Positions 50,341 to 63,796 of a stretch of DNA of 64,000 nt are shown here, piece after piece. A program made the translations under genes and the position numbers. The stretch is from assembly GCA_032718475.1 (NCBI GenBank), contig JAUCBJ010007728.1, forward strand, positions 124,001 through 188,000. The letters run 5' to 3'. How positions within the stretch are numbered: the first letter of the stretch is position 1; each line of letters opens with the position of its first letter. Under the pieces are notes generated by a model. It was not told where the DNA came from. It saw only the letters and a program-made list of their open reading frames with translations, and made no database searches. The DNA comes from Nemertoderma westbladi (taxonomy: Eukaryota; Xenacoelomorpha; Nemertodermatida; Nemertodermatidae).

Positions 50341-50517
50341 TTATAGTTTTATTTGTAAAGTGTTATATTTTGTATTTAGAAAGTTTTATAGTCAGAAAAT
50401 TTTGTGCTTAGAAAGACTCATATTTGTAATTATTCCAAACTTATGCAATCTACATTTAGGTACGAAAGTATTTGTAATTACTTGAATTTATGCAATATTT
50501 GAGATGCAATAGTAGAT

Positions 50518-50537
50518 GGAAGACTCGCGAGCCTTTC
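50518..50537 (+). repeat. 20-bp palindrome copy B10 (3' UTR)
   Basis: GGAAGACTCGCGAGCCTTTC, preceded by GTAGAT and followed by TTAT. Confidence 0.9.
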
Positions 50538-50783
50538 TTATTGTTTTCATTTATTTGTATTTGTAATTGTTTGAATTTATGCAATATTGAGATGCAATAG
50601 ATTTATATTGGTGAATTTAATTTAGATTTATATTGTACTTACTTAGTAAAGCCTTAAATACGTAAAGTTTGAATTTGTAATTATTTTGTATCGAATCATT
50701 ACGTAGAAAGGAAGTATTGTTTGAAATTTAATTGTAAATATGTAAGTACGCCCTAAGTATTCTATAGTTTGATTGATTATTGG

Positions 50784-50824
50784 TGAAAACCGTATATTTT
50801 ATGCACGATAATATCCTGTTTTCA
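50784..50824 (+). other. Conserved hairpin in 3' UTR
   Basis: TGAAAAC (50784-50790) pairs with GTTTTCA (50818-50824). The following GGAGCGGT and GAATTAT match the region beside the 10-bp hairpin of element A (24158-24184, minus strand), while the loop differs. Keeping the stem while the loop changes suggests a structured RNA; this is inference. Confidence 0.5.
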
Positions 50825-50958
50825 TGGAGCGGTATAGAATTATATTCCCTAAATGCCGTGGATTTTCAAAATTTTATTTTATTCGGATTAACTTTGTAAA
50901 GATTGCTTTGAGTTCTCATTCGTATTGGTTCTATCATTTGTGCACCTATCGGTCAAGT

Positions 50959-51033
50959 GGTTCAGTAGCTCAGTCGGTAGAGCGTTGGAAATTATATGTG
51001 TAGTAGGTATTGAGTTCGAATCCTAGTAAGTGC
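50959..51033 (+). other. tRNA-like sequence abutting the 3' LTR of element B
   Basis: GGTTCAG-TA-GCTCAGTCGGTAGAGC gives an acceptor-like start and a perfect 4-bp D-stem (GCTC/GAGC, 50968-50983). GAGTTCGAATCC at 51012-51023 is a good B box. The T-stem and anticodon stem pair poorly, so it is tRNA-like rather than a certain tRNA gene. It ends 16 bp before the LTR. Confidence 0.65.
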
Positions 51034-51049
51034 GAATTATTTTTTGTAC

Positions 51050-52738
51050 AGAATTTCAACTCATTTGAATTAACCGCTACAAATTAATTGCATTTGTCTG
51101 TACCAATGAGACTGTAGTTATTTGATTGTAACCAATGTCGTGCAAGTTATATATTAGCTGGACCAATAGCTATCTTTAAAACCCTGTTAGAACCTATAGA
51201 ACGATCGAGAATTTTCTCGATTGATTGCAGCACAAATTTGCTATATAAAGGTGCGATTTGTTCATTAGTTATATATCTACTTACAACAATCTATTATATT
51301 AATATTCACATCTATTCTGTCGTGCTTAGTTTATTTCAGATTACATTGTACATATTATTATAATCTTTTGTAATAAAAGTTAGAAATACTTGTCAATCTC
51401 AGCCCTTTTCTATCTGTTTTACCATGGATTCACTACGGTGAACAAACTTAGGGACAGGATGGCCGGCTAGAGATCGGGCCGCAGCAATGAACGGGAACAT
51501 CACGGGAATGTAGACGAGAGACAACCCGCAATACCATCTAGAGTTATTCGCCCATCGCCTGAAAGGTTAGACAGCGTTCGACGCCTTGCTACCTAAGTAT
51601 AAGACCAAAGATCAAAAGGTAGACGTAGTGACACGCTGTAAGCCTAAAATTACATCATAGGGACTGTACTGTCTTGATTCAGGAAAAACCGCAGTAGACC
51701 TTCATATTCCTACGGGGGGGAGGGAGAGAGAGCAGGCAGATACTAGTACGCAGATAGGACGTAGGCACACCGGTACAAGGCATACAATTGGTTAGGGTGC
51801 AGCAAACTGTACGCTTAACTCTTGCTAAGTACAGGTGTGTGTGCGACTATTTGTAGTACGACAGTGTCCATTGCATTAGAACTTGTAGGCTAGGGGGGTT
51901 GCTGTGTTTTCACCTGAATTGGGATTGTACCGTTCAGGCGGTAGGGCAGTTTACACTAGGCGCAAATAAATTGAGGCTATCAGGGATACTAACATCTACC
52001 GTGTCCCCGCCAACGCCCTAATAGGAAGTTACCCGGACTACCTGGGTGACTAAAATTCTAGATAGGAGCCAGGATAGCTATTAGTACCTGTACGCCTACA
52101 GTAGTAAACTAACACATCTCTTCTTAGTATCAGGGACCTGGTACCTAAAATTGCCGAATTCTGGGCGTAGCATTAACCCTATGCCTGAATTTGAGTCCTG
52201 GAAATACGCAAGAGGGGAAGGAACCTTATCATTCGTGAGTATTGGACCTACAAGTTACAAAATTAGAATATTCGTAAAATGCACACCGTACCCAGTAATT
52301 ATATATGTGAAGGAGCAAAACTGTTTTGACCGTTCAGAATTAACACACGCGCGTTAGAAATTATTTACACCTCAAAATATATAAAATTAACTTTGTCCGT
52401 ACTGTGCTTTGCCCGCTAGTTAGACATCTCCAAATCTCTGCCTGTACCTAGCTAGCGTCTCTTCGCCCAACCATATAAATCACACCGCGGCAAAGTATAC
52501 GAGCCCCTTAGTCCGTCAGTGAGTCAGCCTGATTTTAGGATTCGCTGCGCGGGATTTTGTTTTATCGAAGTTTGTCTGCTCGTAGACTGTTTTCTGCCTC
52601 ACCGGTTATAAGAGATCGATACTGCAATATATTCGCTTACTTAGAGTTTACTGTTTTGGTGAGAAGGTCGGATTTATGATTTGATTTACAAACTTTACAG
52701 TAGGATATTGCAGGTATTGTTACCGTCTCTTCCAATTA
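51050..52738 (+). repeat. Element B 3' LTR
   Basis: Pairs with 33486-35080 but is 94 bp longer, mainly from a block at about 51711-51815 (G-run, then AG-rich) absent from the 5' copy. The R region (about 51270-51410) is strongly different from the 5' LTR, while the last 900 bp differ at only about three positions. Satellite starts immediately after CCAATTA. Confidence 0.87.
51372..51377 (+). terminator. Polyadenylation signal in element B 3' LTR
   Basis: AATAAA in the diverged R region; it would end the element transcript. Confidence 0.5.
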
Positions 52739-55700
52739 ATCTCAGCTATTTCATGAACATAATGAAGTATTAAAGCCATGTCAAAATCATTGGTGTTTTT
52801 CTGCAATAATTTATCAAAATATCCTCTGATTCTTTACTATAACCATATCGATTTTAATATTTATAACTTCTAACCCACTCCACGAGATAGAGAATCGTAA
52901 ATGAAAGTCAAAAGAACAGGTAACACTTACATTTATAGCAGTAATCAGCTGTTATATGCTACGTATTTCCGCTGGAGATGAATGAATTTGGATTTTGTCA
53001 GAACACCCCCTATCTGTGGTTGTATGAGTGGAGAGATAATTAAGTAGCCTATCTCCCAATTAATATTACTGTGTTCTAGAATATTTATTATTGTTTTATC
53101 GTATTGCTAAAGTGGTTGGAGCTAAAGTTATTATGTAATGCAGTAATTCACCTCAAATATCTCAGCTATTTCATGAACATAATGAAGTATTAAAGCCATG
53201 TCAAAATAATTGGTGTTTTTCTGCAATAATTTATCAAAATATCCTCTGTTTTTTTTCAAAAACCATATATCGATTTTCTTATTTATATATTCTAACCCAC
53301 TCCACGAGATAGAGAATCTTAAATGAAAGTCAAAAGAACAGGTAACACTTACATTTATAGAAGTAATAAGCTGTTATTTGCTACGTCTTTCCGCTGGAGA
53401 TGGTTGAATTTTGATTGTGTCAGAACACCCCCTATCTATGGCTGTCTGAGTGGAGAGATAAGTAGCTTATCTCCCTATTAATATTGTTGTGTTCTAGAAT
53501 ATTTATTATAGTTTCATCGTATTGCTAAAGTGGCTGGAGCTAAAGTTATTATGTAATGCAATAATTCACCTCAAATATCTCAGCTATTTCATGAACATAA
53601 TGAAGTATTAAAGTCATGTCAAAATCATTGGTGTTTTTCTGCAATAATTTATCAAAATATCCTCTGGTTCTTTACTATAACCATATCGATTTTAATATTT
53701 ATAACTTCTAACCCACTCCACGAGATAGAGAATCTTAAATGAAAGTCAAAAGAACAGGTAACACTTACATTTATAGCAGTAATCAGCTGTTATATGCTAC
53801 GTATTTCCGCTGGAGATGAATGAATTTCGATTGTGTCAGAACACCCCCTATCTGTGGTTGTATGAGAGGAGAGATAAGTAACCTATCTCCCTATAAATAT
53901 TACTGTGTTCTAGAATATTTATTATTGTTTCATCAGATTGCTAAAGTGGTTGGAGCTAAAGTTATTATTTAATGCAATAATTCACCTCAAATTTCTCAGC
54001 TATTTCATGAACATAATGAAGTATTAAAGCCATATCAAAATCATTAGTGTTTTTCTGCAATAATTTATCAAAATATCCTCTGATTTTTTACAACAACCAT
54101 ATCGATTTTCATATTTATATCTTCTAACCCACTCCACGAGATAGAGAATCTTAAATGAAAGTCAAAAGAACAGGTAACACTTACATTTTTGGAAGTAATA
54201 AGCTGTTATTTGCTACATCTTTCCGCTGGAGATGGTTGAATTTTGATTGTGTCAGAACACCCCCTATCTATGGCTGTCTGAGTGGAGAGATAAGTAGCCT
54301 ATCTCCCTATTCATATTGTTGTGTTCTAGAATATTTATTATTGTTTCATCGTATTGCCAAAGTGACTGGAGCTAAAGTTATTATGTAATGCAATAATTCA
54401 CCACAAATATCTCAGCTATTTCATGAACATAATGAAGTATTAAAGCCATGTCAAAATAATTTGTGTTTTTCTGCAATAATTTATCAAAATATCCTGTTTT
54501 TTCAAAAACCATATCGATTTTCTTATTTATATATTCTAACCCACTCCACGAGATAGAGAATGTTAAATGAAAGTCAAAAGAACAGGTAACACTTACATTT
54601 ATAGCAGTAATCAGCTGTTATTTGCTACGTATTTCCGCTGGATATGAATGAATTTTGATTGTATCAGAACACCCCTATAGGTGGTTGTATGAGTGGAGAG
54701 ATAAGTATCCTATCTCCCTATTAATATTGTTGTGTTCTAGAATATTTTTTATGGTTTCATCGTATTGCCAAAGTAACTGGAGTTGAAGTTAACTCATAAT
54801 ACAATGATTCACCTCAAATATCTCAGCTATTTCATGAACATAATGAAGTATTAAAGCCATGTCAAAATCATTGGTGTTTTTCTGCAATAATTTATCAAAA
54901 TATCCTCTGTTTTTTTTCAAAAACCATATCGATTTTCATATTTTTACCTTCTAACCCACCCCACGAGCTAGAGAATCTTAAATGAAAGTCAAAAGAACAG
55001 GTAACACTTACATTTATAGCAGTAATCAGCTGTTATATGCTACGTATTTCCGTCTTTCCGCTGGAGATGGTTGAATTTTGATTGTGTCAGAACACCCCCT
55101 ATCTGTGGTTGTATGAGTGGAGAGATAAGTATCCTATCTCCCTATTAATATTGTTGTGTTCTAGAATATTTTTTATAGTTTCATCGTATTGCCAAAGTGA
55201 CTGGAGCTGAAGTTAACTCATAATACAATAATTCACCTCAAATATCTCAGCTATTTCATGAACATAATGAAGTATTAAAGCCATGTCAAAATCATTGGTG
55301 TTTTTCTGCAATAATTTATCAAAATATCCTCTGTTTTTTTTCAAAAACCATATCGATTTTCTTATTTATATCTTCTAACCCACTCCACGAGATAGAGAAT
55401 CTTAAATGAAATTCAAAAGAACAGGTAACACTTACATTTATGGAAGTAATAAGCTGTTATTTGCTACATCTTTCTGCTGGAGATGGTTGAATTTTGATTG
55501 TGTCAGAACACCCCCTATCTGTGGCTGTCTGAGTGGAGAGATAAGTAGCCTGCCTATCTCCCTATTAATATTGTTATGTTCTAGAATATTTATTATAGTT
55601 TCATCGTATTGCTAAAGTGGCTGGAGCTAAAGTTATTATGTAATGCAATAATTCACCTCAAATATCTCAGCTATTTCATGAAACTAATGAAGTATTAAAG

Positions 55701-57959
55701 CCATGTCAAAATCATTGGTGTTTTTCAGCAATAATTTATCAAAATATCCTCTGATTTTTTACAACAACCATATCGATTTTCATATTTTTACCTTCTAACC
55801 CACCCCACGAGCTAGAGAACATTTTCGATCAATGTCAAAATCATTGGTGTTTTTCTGCAATAATTTATCAAAATATCCTCTGATTCTTTACTATAACCAT
55901 ATCGATTTTAATATTTATAACTTCTAACCCACTCCACGAGATAGAGAATCTTAAATGAAAGTCAAAAGAACAGGTAACACTTACATTTATAGCAGTAATC
56001 AGCTGTTATATGCTACGTATTTCCGCTGGAGATGAATGAATTTTGATTGTGTCAGAACACCCCCTATCTGTGGTTGTATGAGTGGAGAGATAAGTAGCCT
56101 ATCTCCCTATTAATATTGTTGTGTTCTAGAATATTTATTATAGTTTCATCGTATTGCTAAAGTGGCTGGAGCTAAAGTTATTATGTAATGCAATAATTCA
56201 CCTCAAATATCTCAGCTATTTCATGAACATAATGAAGTATTAAAGTCATGTCAAAATCATTGGTGTTTTTCTGCAATAATTTATCAAAATATCCTCTGAT
56301 TTTTTACTATAACCATATCGATTTTAATATTTATAACTTCTAACCCACTCCATGAGATAGATAATCTTAAATGAAAGTCAAAAAAACAGGTAGCACTTAC
56401 ATTTATAGAAGTAATAAGCTGTTATTTGCTACGTCTTTCCGCTGGAGATGGTTGAATTTTGATTGTGTCAGAACACCCCCTATCTGTGGCTGTCTGAGTG
56501 GAGAGATAAGTAGCCTATCTCCCTATTAATATTGTTATGTTCTAGAATATTTATTATAGTTTCATCGTATTGCTAAAGTGGCTGGAGCTAAAGTTATTAT
56601 GTAATGCAATAATTCACCTCAAATATCTCAGCTATTTCATGAACATAATGAAGTATTAAAGTCATGTCAAAATCATTGGTGTTTTTCTGCAATAATTTAT
56701 CAAAATATCCTCTGGTTCTTTACTATAACCATATCGATTTTAATATTTATAACTTCTAACCCACTCCACGAGATAGAGAATCTTAAATGAAAGTCAAAAG
56801 AACAGGTAACACTTACATTTATAGCAGTAATCAGCTGTTATATGCTACGTATTTCCGCTGGAGATGAATTAATTTCGATTGTGTCAGAACACCCCCTATC
56901 TGTGGTTGTATGAGTGGAGAGATAAGTAGCCTATCTCCCTATTAATATTACTGTGTTCTAGAATATTTATTATTGTTTTATCGTATTGCTAAAGTGGTTG
57001 GAGCTAAAGTTATTATGTAATGCAGTAATTCACCTCAAATATCTCAGCTATTTCATGAACATAATGAAGTATTAAAGCCATGTCAAAATAATTGCTGTTT
57101 TTCTGCAATAATTTATTATCAAAATATCCTCTGATTTTTTTCAAAAACCATATCGATTTTCATATTTATAACTTCTAACCCACTCCACGAGATAGAGAAT
57201 CTTAAATGAAAGTCAAAAGAACAGTTAACACTACCATTTATAGCAGTAATCAACTGTTATATGCTACGTATTTCCGCTGGAGATGAATGAATTTTGATTG
57301 TGTCAGAACACCACCTATCTGTGGTTGTATTAGTGGAGAGATAAGTATCCTATCTCCCTATTAATATTGTTGTGTTCTAGAATATTTTTTATAGTTTCAT
57401 CGTATTGCCAAAGTGACTGGAGCTGAAGTTAACTCATAATACAATAATTCACCTCAAATATCTCAGCTATTTCATGAACATAATGAAGTATTAAAGCCAT
57501 GTCAAAATCATTGGTGTTTTTCTGCAATAATTTATCAAAATATCCTCTGATTTTTTACAACAACCATATCGATTTTCATATTTATACCTTCTAACCTACC
57601 CCACGAGATAGAGAATCTTAAATGAAAGTCAAAAGAACAGGTAACACTTACATTTATAGAAGTAATCAGCTGTTATTTGCTTCGTCTTTCTGCGGGAGAT
57701 GGATGAATTTTAATTGTGTCAGAACACCCCATATCTGTGGATGTCTGAGAGGAGAGATAAGTATCTTATCTCCCTATTAATATTGTTGTGTTCTAGAATA
57801 TTTATTATTGTTTCATCGTATTGCCAAAGTGACTGGAGCTAAAGTTATTATGTAATGCAATAATTCACCACAAATATCTCAGCTATTTCATGAACATAAT
57901 GAAGTATTAAAGCCATGTCAAAATAATTTGTGTTTTTCTGCAATAATTTATCAAAATAT

Positions 57960-60900
57960 CCTCTGTTTTTTTTCAAAAACCATATCGATTTTCTTATTTA
58001 TATATTCTAACCCACTCCACGAGATAGAGAATCTTAAATGAAAGTCAAAAGAACAGGTAACACTTACATTTATAGAAGTAATAAGCTGTTATTTGCTACG
58101 TCTTTCCGCTGGAGATGGTTGAATTTTGATTGTGTCAGAACACCCCCTATCTATGGCTGTCTGAGTGGAGAGATAAGTAGCTTATCTCCCTATTAATATT
58201 GTTGTGTTCTAGAATATTTATTATAGTTTCATCGTATTGCTAAAGTGGCTGGAGCTAAAGTTATTATGTAATGCAATAATTCACCTCAAATATCTCAGCT
58301 ATTTCATGAACATAATGAAGTATTAAAGTCATGTCAAAATCATTGGTGTTTTTCTGCAATAATTTATCAAAATATCCTCTGGTTCTTTACTATAACCATA
58401 TCGATTTTAATATTTATAACTTCTAACCCACTCCACGAGATAGAGAATCTTAAATGAAAGTCAAAAGAACAGGTAACACTTACATTTATAGCAGTAATCA
58501 GCTGTTATATGCTACGTATTTCCGCTGGAGATGAATGAATTTCGATTGTGTCAGAACACCCCCTATCTGTGGTTGTATGAGAGGAGAGATAAGTAGCCTA
58601 TCTCCCTATAAATATTACTGTGTTCTAGAATATTTATTATTGTTTCATCAGATTGCTAAAGTGGTTGGAGCTAAAGTTATTATTTAATGCAATAATTCAC
58701 CTCAAATTTCTCAGCTATTTCATGAACATAATGAAGTATTAAAGCCATATCAAAATCATTGGTGTTTTTCTGCAATAATTTATCAAAATATCCTCTGATT
58801 TTTTACAACAACCATATCGATTTTCATATTTATATCTTCTAACCCACTCCACGAGATAGAGAATCTTAAATGAAAGTCAAAAGAACAGGTAACACTTACA
58901 TTTTTGGAAGTAATAAGCTGTTATTTGCTACATCTTTCCGCTGGAGATGGTTGAATTTTGATTGTGTCAGAACACCCCCTATCTGTGGCTGTCTGAGTGG
59001 AGAGATAAGTAGCCTATCTCCCTATTCATATTGTTGTGTTCTAGAATATTTATTATTGTTTCATCGTATTGCCAAAGTGACTGGAGCTAAAGTTATTATG
59101 TAATGCAATAATTCACCACAAATATCTCAGCTATTTCATGAACATAATGAAGTATTAAAGCCATGTCAAAATAATTTGTGTTTTTCTGCAATAATTTATC
59201 AAAATATCCTGTTTTTTCAAAAACCATATCGATTTTCTTATTTATATATTCTAACCCACTCCACGAGATAGAGAATGTTAAATGAAAGTCAAAAGAACAG
59301 GTAACACTTACATTTATAGCAGTAATCAGCTGTTATTTTCGTATTTCCGCTGGATATGAATGAATTTTGATTGTATCAGAACACCCCTATAGGTGGTTGT
59401 ATGAGTGGAGAGATAAGTATCCTATCTCCCTATTAATATTGTTGTGTTCTAGAATATTTTTTATGGTTTCATCGTATTGCCAAAGTAACTGGAGTTGAAG
59501 TTAACTCATAATACAATGATTCACCTCAAATATCTCAGCTATTTCATGAACATAATGAAGTATTAAAGCCATGTCAAAATCATTGGTGTTTTTCTGCAAT
59601 AATTTATCAAAATATCCTCTGTTTTTTTTCAAAAACCATATCGATTTTCATATTTTTAACTTCTAACCCACCCCACGAGCTAGAGAATCTTAAATGAAAG
59701 TCAAAAGAACAGGTAACACTTACATTTATAGCAGTAATCAGCTGTTATATGCTACGTATTTCCGCTGGAGATGAATGAATTTCGATTGTGTCAGAACACC
59801 CCCTATCTGTGGTTGTATGAGAGGAGAGATAAGTATCTTATCTCCCTATTAATATTGTTGTGTTCTAGAATATTTATTATTGTTTCATCGTATTGCCAAA
59901 GTCACTGGAGCTAAAGTTATTATGTAATGCAATAATTCACCACAAATATCTCAGCTATTTCATGAACATAATGAAGTATTAAAGCCATGTCAAAATCATT
60001 GGTGTTTTTCTGCAATAATTTATCAAAATATCCTCTGTTTTTTTTCAAAAACCATATCGATTTTCTTATTTATATATTCTAACCCACTCCACGAGATAGA
60101 GAATCTTAAATGAAAGTCAAAAGAACAGGTAACACTTACATTTATAGAAGTAATAAGCTGTTATTTGCTACGTCTTTCCGCTGGAGATGGTTGAATTTTG
60201 ATTGTGTCAGAACACCCCCTATCTATGGCTGTCTGAGTGGAGAGATAAGTAGCTTATCTCCCTATTAATATTGTTGTGTTCTAGAATATTTATTATAGTT
60301 TCATCGTATTGCTAAAGTGGCTGGAGCTAAAGTTATTATGTAATGCAATAATTCACCTCAAATATCTCAGCTATTTCATGAACATAATGAAGTATTAAAG
60401 TCATGTCAAAATCATTGGTGTTTTTCTGCAATAATTTATCAAAATATCCTCTGGTTCTTTACTATAACCATATCGATTTTAATATTTATAACTTCTAACC
60501 CACTCCACGAGATAGAGAATCTTAAATGAAAGTCAAAAGAACAGGTAACACTTACATTTATAGCAGTAATCAGCTGTTATATGCTACGTATTTCCGCTGG
60601 AGATGAATGAATTTCGATTGTGTCAGAACACCCCCTATCTGTGGTTGTATGAGAGGAGAGATAAGTAGCCTATCTCCCTATAAATATTACTGTGTTCTAG
60701 AATATTTATTATTGTTTCATCAGATTGCTAAAGTGGTTGGAGCTAAAGTTATTATTTAATGCAATAATTCACCTCAAATTTCTCAGCTATTTCATGAACA
60801 TAATGAAGTATTAAAGCCATATCAAAATCATTGGTGTTTTTCTGCAATAATTTATCAAAATATCCTCTGATTTTTTACAACAACCATATCGATTTTCATA

Positions 60901-62103
60901 TTTATATCTTCTAACCCACTCCACGAGATAGAGAATCTTAAATGAAAGTCAAAAGAACAGGTAACACTTACATTTTTGGAAGTAATAAGCTGTTATTTGC
61001 TACATCTTTCCGCTGGAGATGGTTGAATTTTGATTGTGTCAGAACACCCCCTATCTGTGGCTGTCTGAGTGGAGAGATAAGTAGCCTATATCCCTATTCA
61101 TATTGTTGTGTTCTAGAATATTTATTATTGTTTCATCGTATTGCCAAAGTGACTGGAGCTAAAGTTATTATGTAATGCAATAATTCACCACAAATATCTC
61201 AGCTATTTCATGAACATAATGAAGTATTAAAGCCATGTCAAAATAATTTGTGTTTTTCTGCAATAATTTATCAAAATATCCTGTTTTTTCAAAAACCATA
61301 TCGATTTTCTTATTTATATATTCTAACCCACTCCACGAGATAGAGAATGTTAAATGAAAGTCAAAAGAACAGGTAACACTTACATTTATAGCAGTAATCA
61401 GCTGTTATTTTCGTATTTCCGCTGGATATGAATGAATTTTGATTGTATCAGAACACCCCTATAGGTGGTTGTATGAGTGGAGAGATAAGTATCCTATCTC
61501 CCTATTAATATTGTTGTGTTCTAGAATATTTTTTATGGTTTCATCGTATTGCCAAAGTAACTGGAGTTGAAGTTAACTCATAATACAATGATTCACCTCA
61601 AATATCTCAGCTATTTCATGAACATAATGAAGTATTAAAGCCATGTCAAAATCATTGGTGTTTTTCTGCAATAATTTATCAAAATATCCTCTGTTTTTTT
61701 TCAAAAACCATATCGATTTTCATATTTTTACCTTCTAACCCACCCCACGAGCTAGAGAATCTTAAATGAAAGTCAAAAGAACAGGTAACACTTACATTTA
61801 TAGCAGTAATCAGCTGTTATATGCTACGTATTTCCGCTGGAGATGAATGAATTTCGATTGTGTCAGAACACCCCCTATCTGTGGTTGTATGAGAGGAGAG
61901 ATAAGTATCTTATCTCCCTATTAATATTGTTGTGTTCTAGAATATTTATTATTGTTTCATCGTATTGCCAAAGTCACTGGAGCTAAAGTTATTATGTAAT
62001 GCAATAATTCACCACAAATATCTCAGCTATTTCATGAACATAATGAAGTATTAAAGCCATGTCAAAATCATTGGTGTTTTTCTGCAATAATTTATCAAAA
62101 TAT
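57960..62103. repeat. Higher-order repeat, two copies of a 2072-bp five-monomer unit
   Basis: Marker pairs lie 2072 bp apart: the TTTTTGGAAGTAATAAGC variant (58901 and 60973) and a 77-codon open frame (58870 and 60942), with the TTATTTTCGTATTTCC deletion variant (about 59333 and 61405) at essentially the same spacing. The copies are nearly identical and differ in composition from the left block's 1672-bp unit. Confidence 0.88.
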
Positions 62104-62134
62104 CCTCTGTTTTTTTTCAAAAACCATATCGATT

Positions 62135-63796
62135 TTCTTATTTATATCTTCTAACCCACTCCACGAGATAGAGAATCTTAAATGAAATTCAAAAGAACAG
62201 GTAACACTTACATTTATGGAAGTAATAAGCTGTTATTTGCTACATCTTTCTGCTGGAGATGGTTGAATTTTGATTGTGTCAGAACACCCCCTATCTGTGG
62301 CTGTCTGAGTGGAGAGATAAGTAGCCTATCTCCCTATTAATATTGTTATGTTCTAGAATATTTATTATAGTTTCATCGTATTGCTAAAGTGGCTGGAGCT
62401 AAAGTTATTATGTAATGCAATAATTCACCTCAAATATCTCAGCTATTTCATGAAACTAAAGAAGTATTAAAGCCATGTCAAAATCATTGGTGTTTTTCAG
62501 CAATAATTTATCAAAATATCCTCTGATTTTTTACAACAACCATATCGATTTTCATATTTTTACCTTCTAACCCACCCCACGAGCTAGAGAATCTTAAATG
62601 AAAGTCAAAAGAACAGGTAACACTTACATTTATAGAAGTAATCAGCTATTATTTGCTACGTCTTTCCACTGGAGATGGATAAATTTTGATTGTGTCAGAA
62701 CACCCCCTATCTGTGGATGTCTTAGAGGAGAGATAAGTGTCCTATCTCCCTATTAATATTGTTGTGTTCTAGAATATTTATTATTGTTTCATCGTATTGC
62801 CAAATTGAATGGAGCTAAAGTTATTATGTAATGCAATAATTCACCACAAATATCTCAGCTATTTCATGAACATAATGAAGTATTAAAGCCATGTCAAAAT
62901 CATTGGTGTTTTTCTGCAATAATTTTCAAAATATCCTCTGTTTTTTTTCAAAAACCATATCGATTTTCTTATTTATATCTTCTAACCCACTCCACGAGAT
63001 AGAGAATCTTAAATGAAATTCAAAAGAACAGGTAACACTTACATTTATGGAAGTAATAAGCTGTTATTTGCTACATCTTTCTGCTGGAGATGGTTGAATT
63101 TTGATTGTGTCAGAACACCCCCTATCTGTGGCTGTCTGAGTGGAGAGATAAGTAGCCTATCTCCCTATTAATATTGTTATGTTCTAGAATATTTATTATA
63201 GTTTCATCGTATTGCTAAAGTGGCTGGAGCTAAAGTTATTATGTAATGCAATAATTCACCTCAAATATCTCAGCTATTTCATGAAACTAATGAAGTATTA
63301 AAGCCATGTCAAAATCATTGGTGTTTTTCAGCAATAATTTATCAAAATATCCTCTGATTTTTTACAACAACCATATCGATTTTCATATTTTTACCTTCTA
63401 ACCCACCCCACGAGCTAGAGAATCTTAAATGAAAGTCAAAAGAACAGGTAACACTTACATTTATAGAAGTAATCAGCTATTATTTGCTACGTCTTTCCAC
63501 TGGAGATGGATAAATTTTGATTGTGTCAGAACACCCCCTATCTGTGGATGTCTTAGAGGAGAGATAAGTGTCCTATCTCCCTATTAATATTGTTGTGTTC
63601 TAGAATATTTATTATTGTTTCATCGTATTGCCAAAGTGAATGGAGCTAAAGTTATTATGTAATGCAATAATTCACCACAAATATCTCAGCTATTTCATGA
63701 ACATAATGAAGTATTAAAGCCATGTCAAAATAATTGGTGTTTTTCTGCAATAATTTATCAAAATATCCTCTGTTTTTTTTTCAAAAACCATATCGA
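62135..63796. repeat. Tandem duplication of an 831-bp satellite dimer
   Basis: AATGAAATTCAAAAG recurs at 62181 and 63012, and the CATGAAACTAA variant recurs at the same 831-bp spacing. Two-monomer units were duplicated recently. Confidence 0.8.

Larger units (their letters stand above)
49983..51049 (+). other. Element B 3' untranslated region
   Basis: Strongly AT-rich and gene-free. It holds three palindrome copies (50003, 50321, 50518), each followed by TTTCTTAT; degenerate short repeats around GAACTTATGCAATTTATATT (about 50064-50275); a hairpin shared with element A (50784-50824); and the tRNA-like sequence at the end. No polypurine tract is visible just before the LTR. Confidence 0.75.
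33486..52738 (+). mobile_element. BEL/Pao-type retrotransposon B, ~19 kb, with extra ORF2
   Basis: Two direct LTRs (33486-35080 and 51050-52738) enclose a leader, gag, pol, a pol-ORF2 spacer holding a foldback transposon, ORF2, and a tRNA-like sequence. Without the foldback insertion the element is still over 18 kb, long for BEL/Pao, whose members are usually well under 10 kb. Flanks differ: element A pol on the left, satellite on the right, and no target duplication (GGACA against ATCTC). It is inactive as read: in-frame stops at 37268, 43544 and 46659, and a frameshift at about 44166. Confidence 0.9.

Noticed and set aside
54155-54388. 77-codon open frame in satellite monomers (also 58870 and 60942; 69 codons at 55406; 71 at 943)
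   Set aside because: Two of the copies are simply the same position in a 2072-bp duplicated block, and most other monomers have stops in this frame. It looks like chance openness in a repeat, not a gene.
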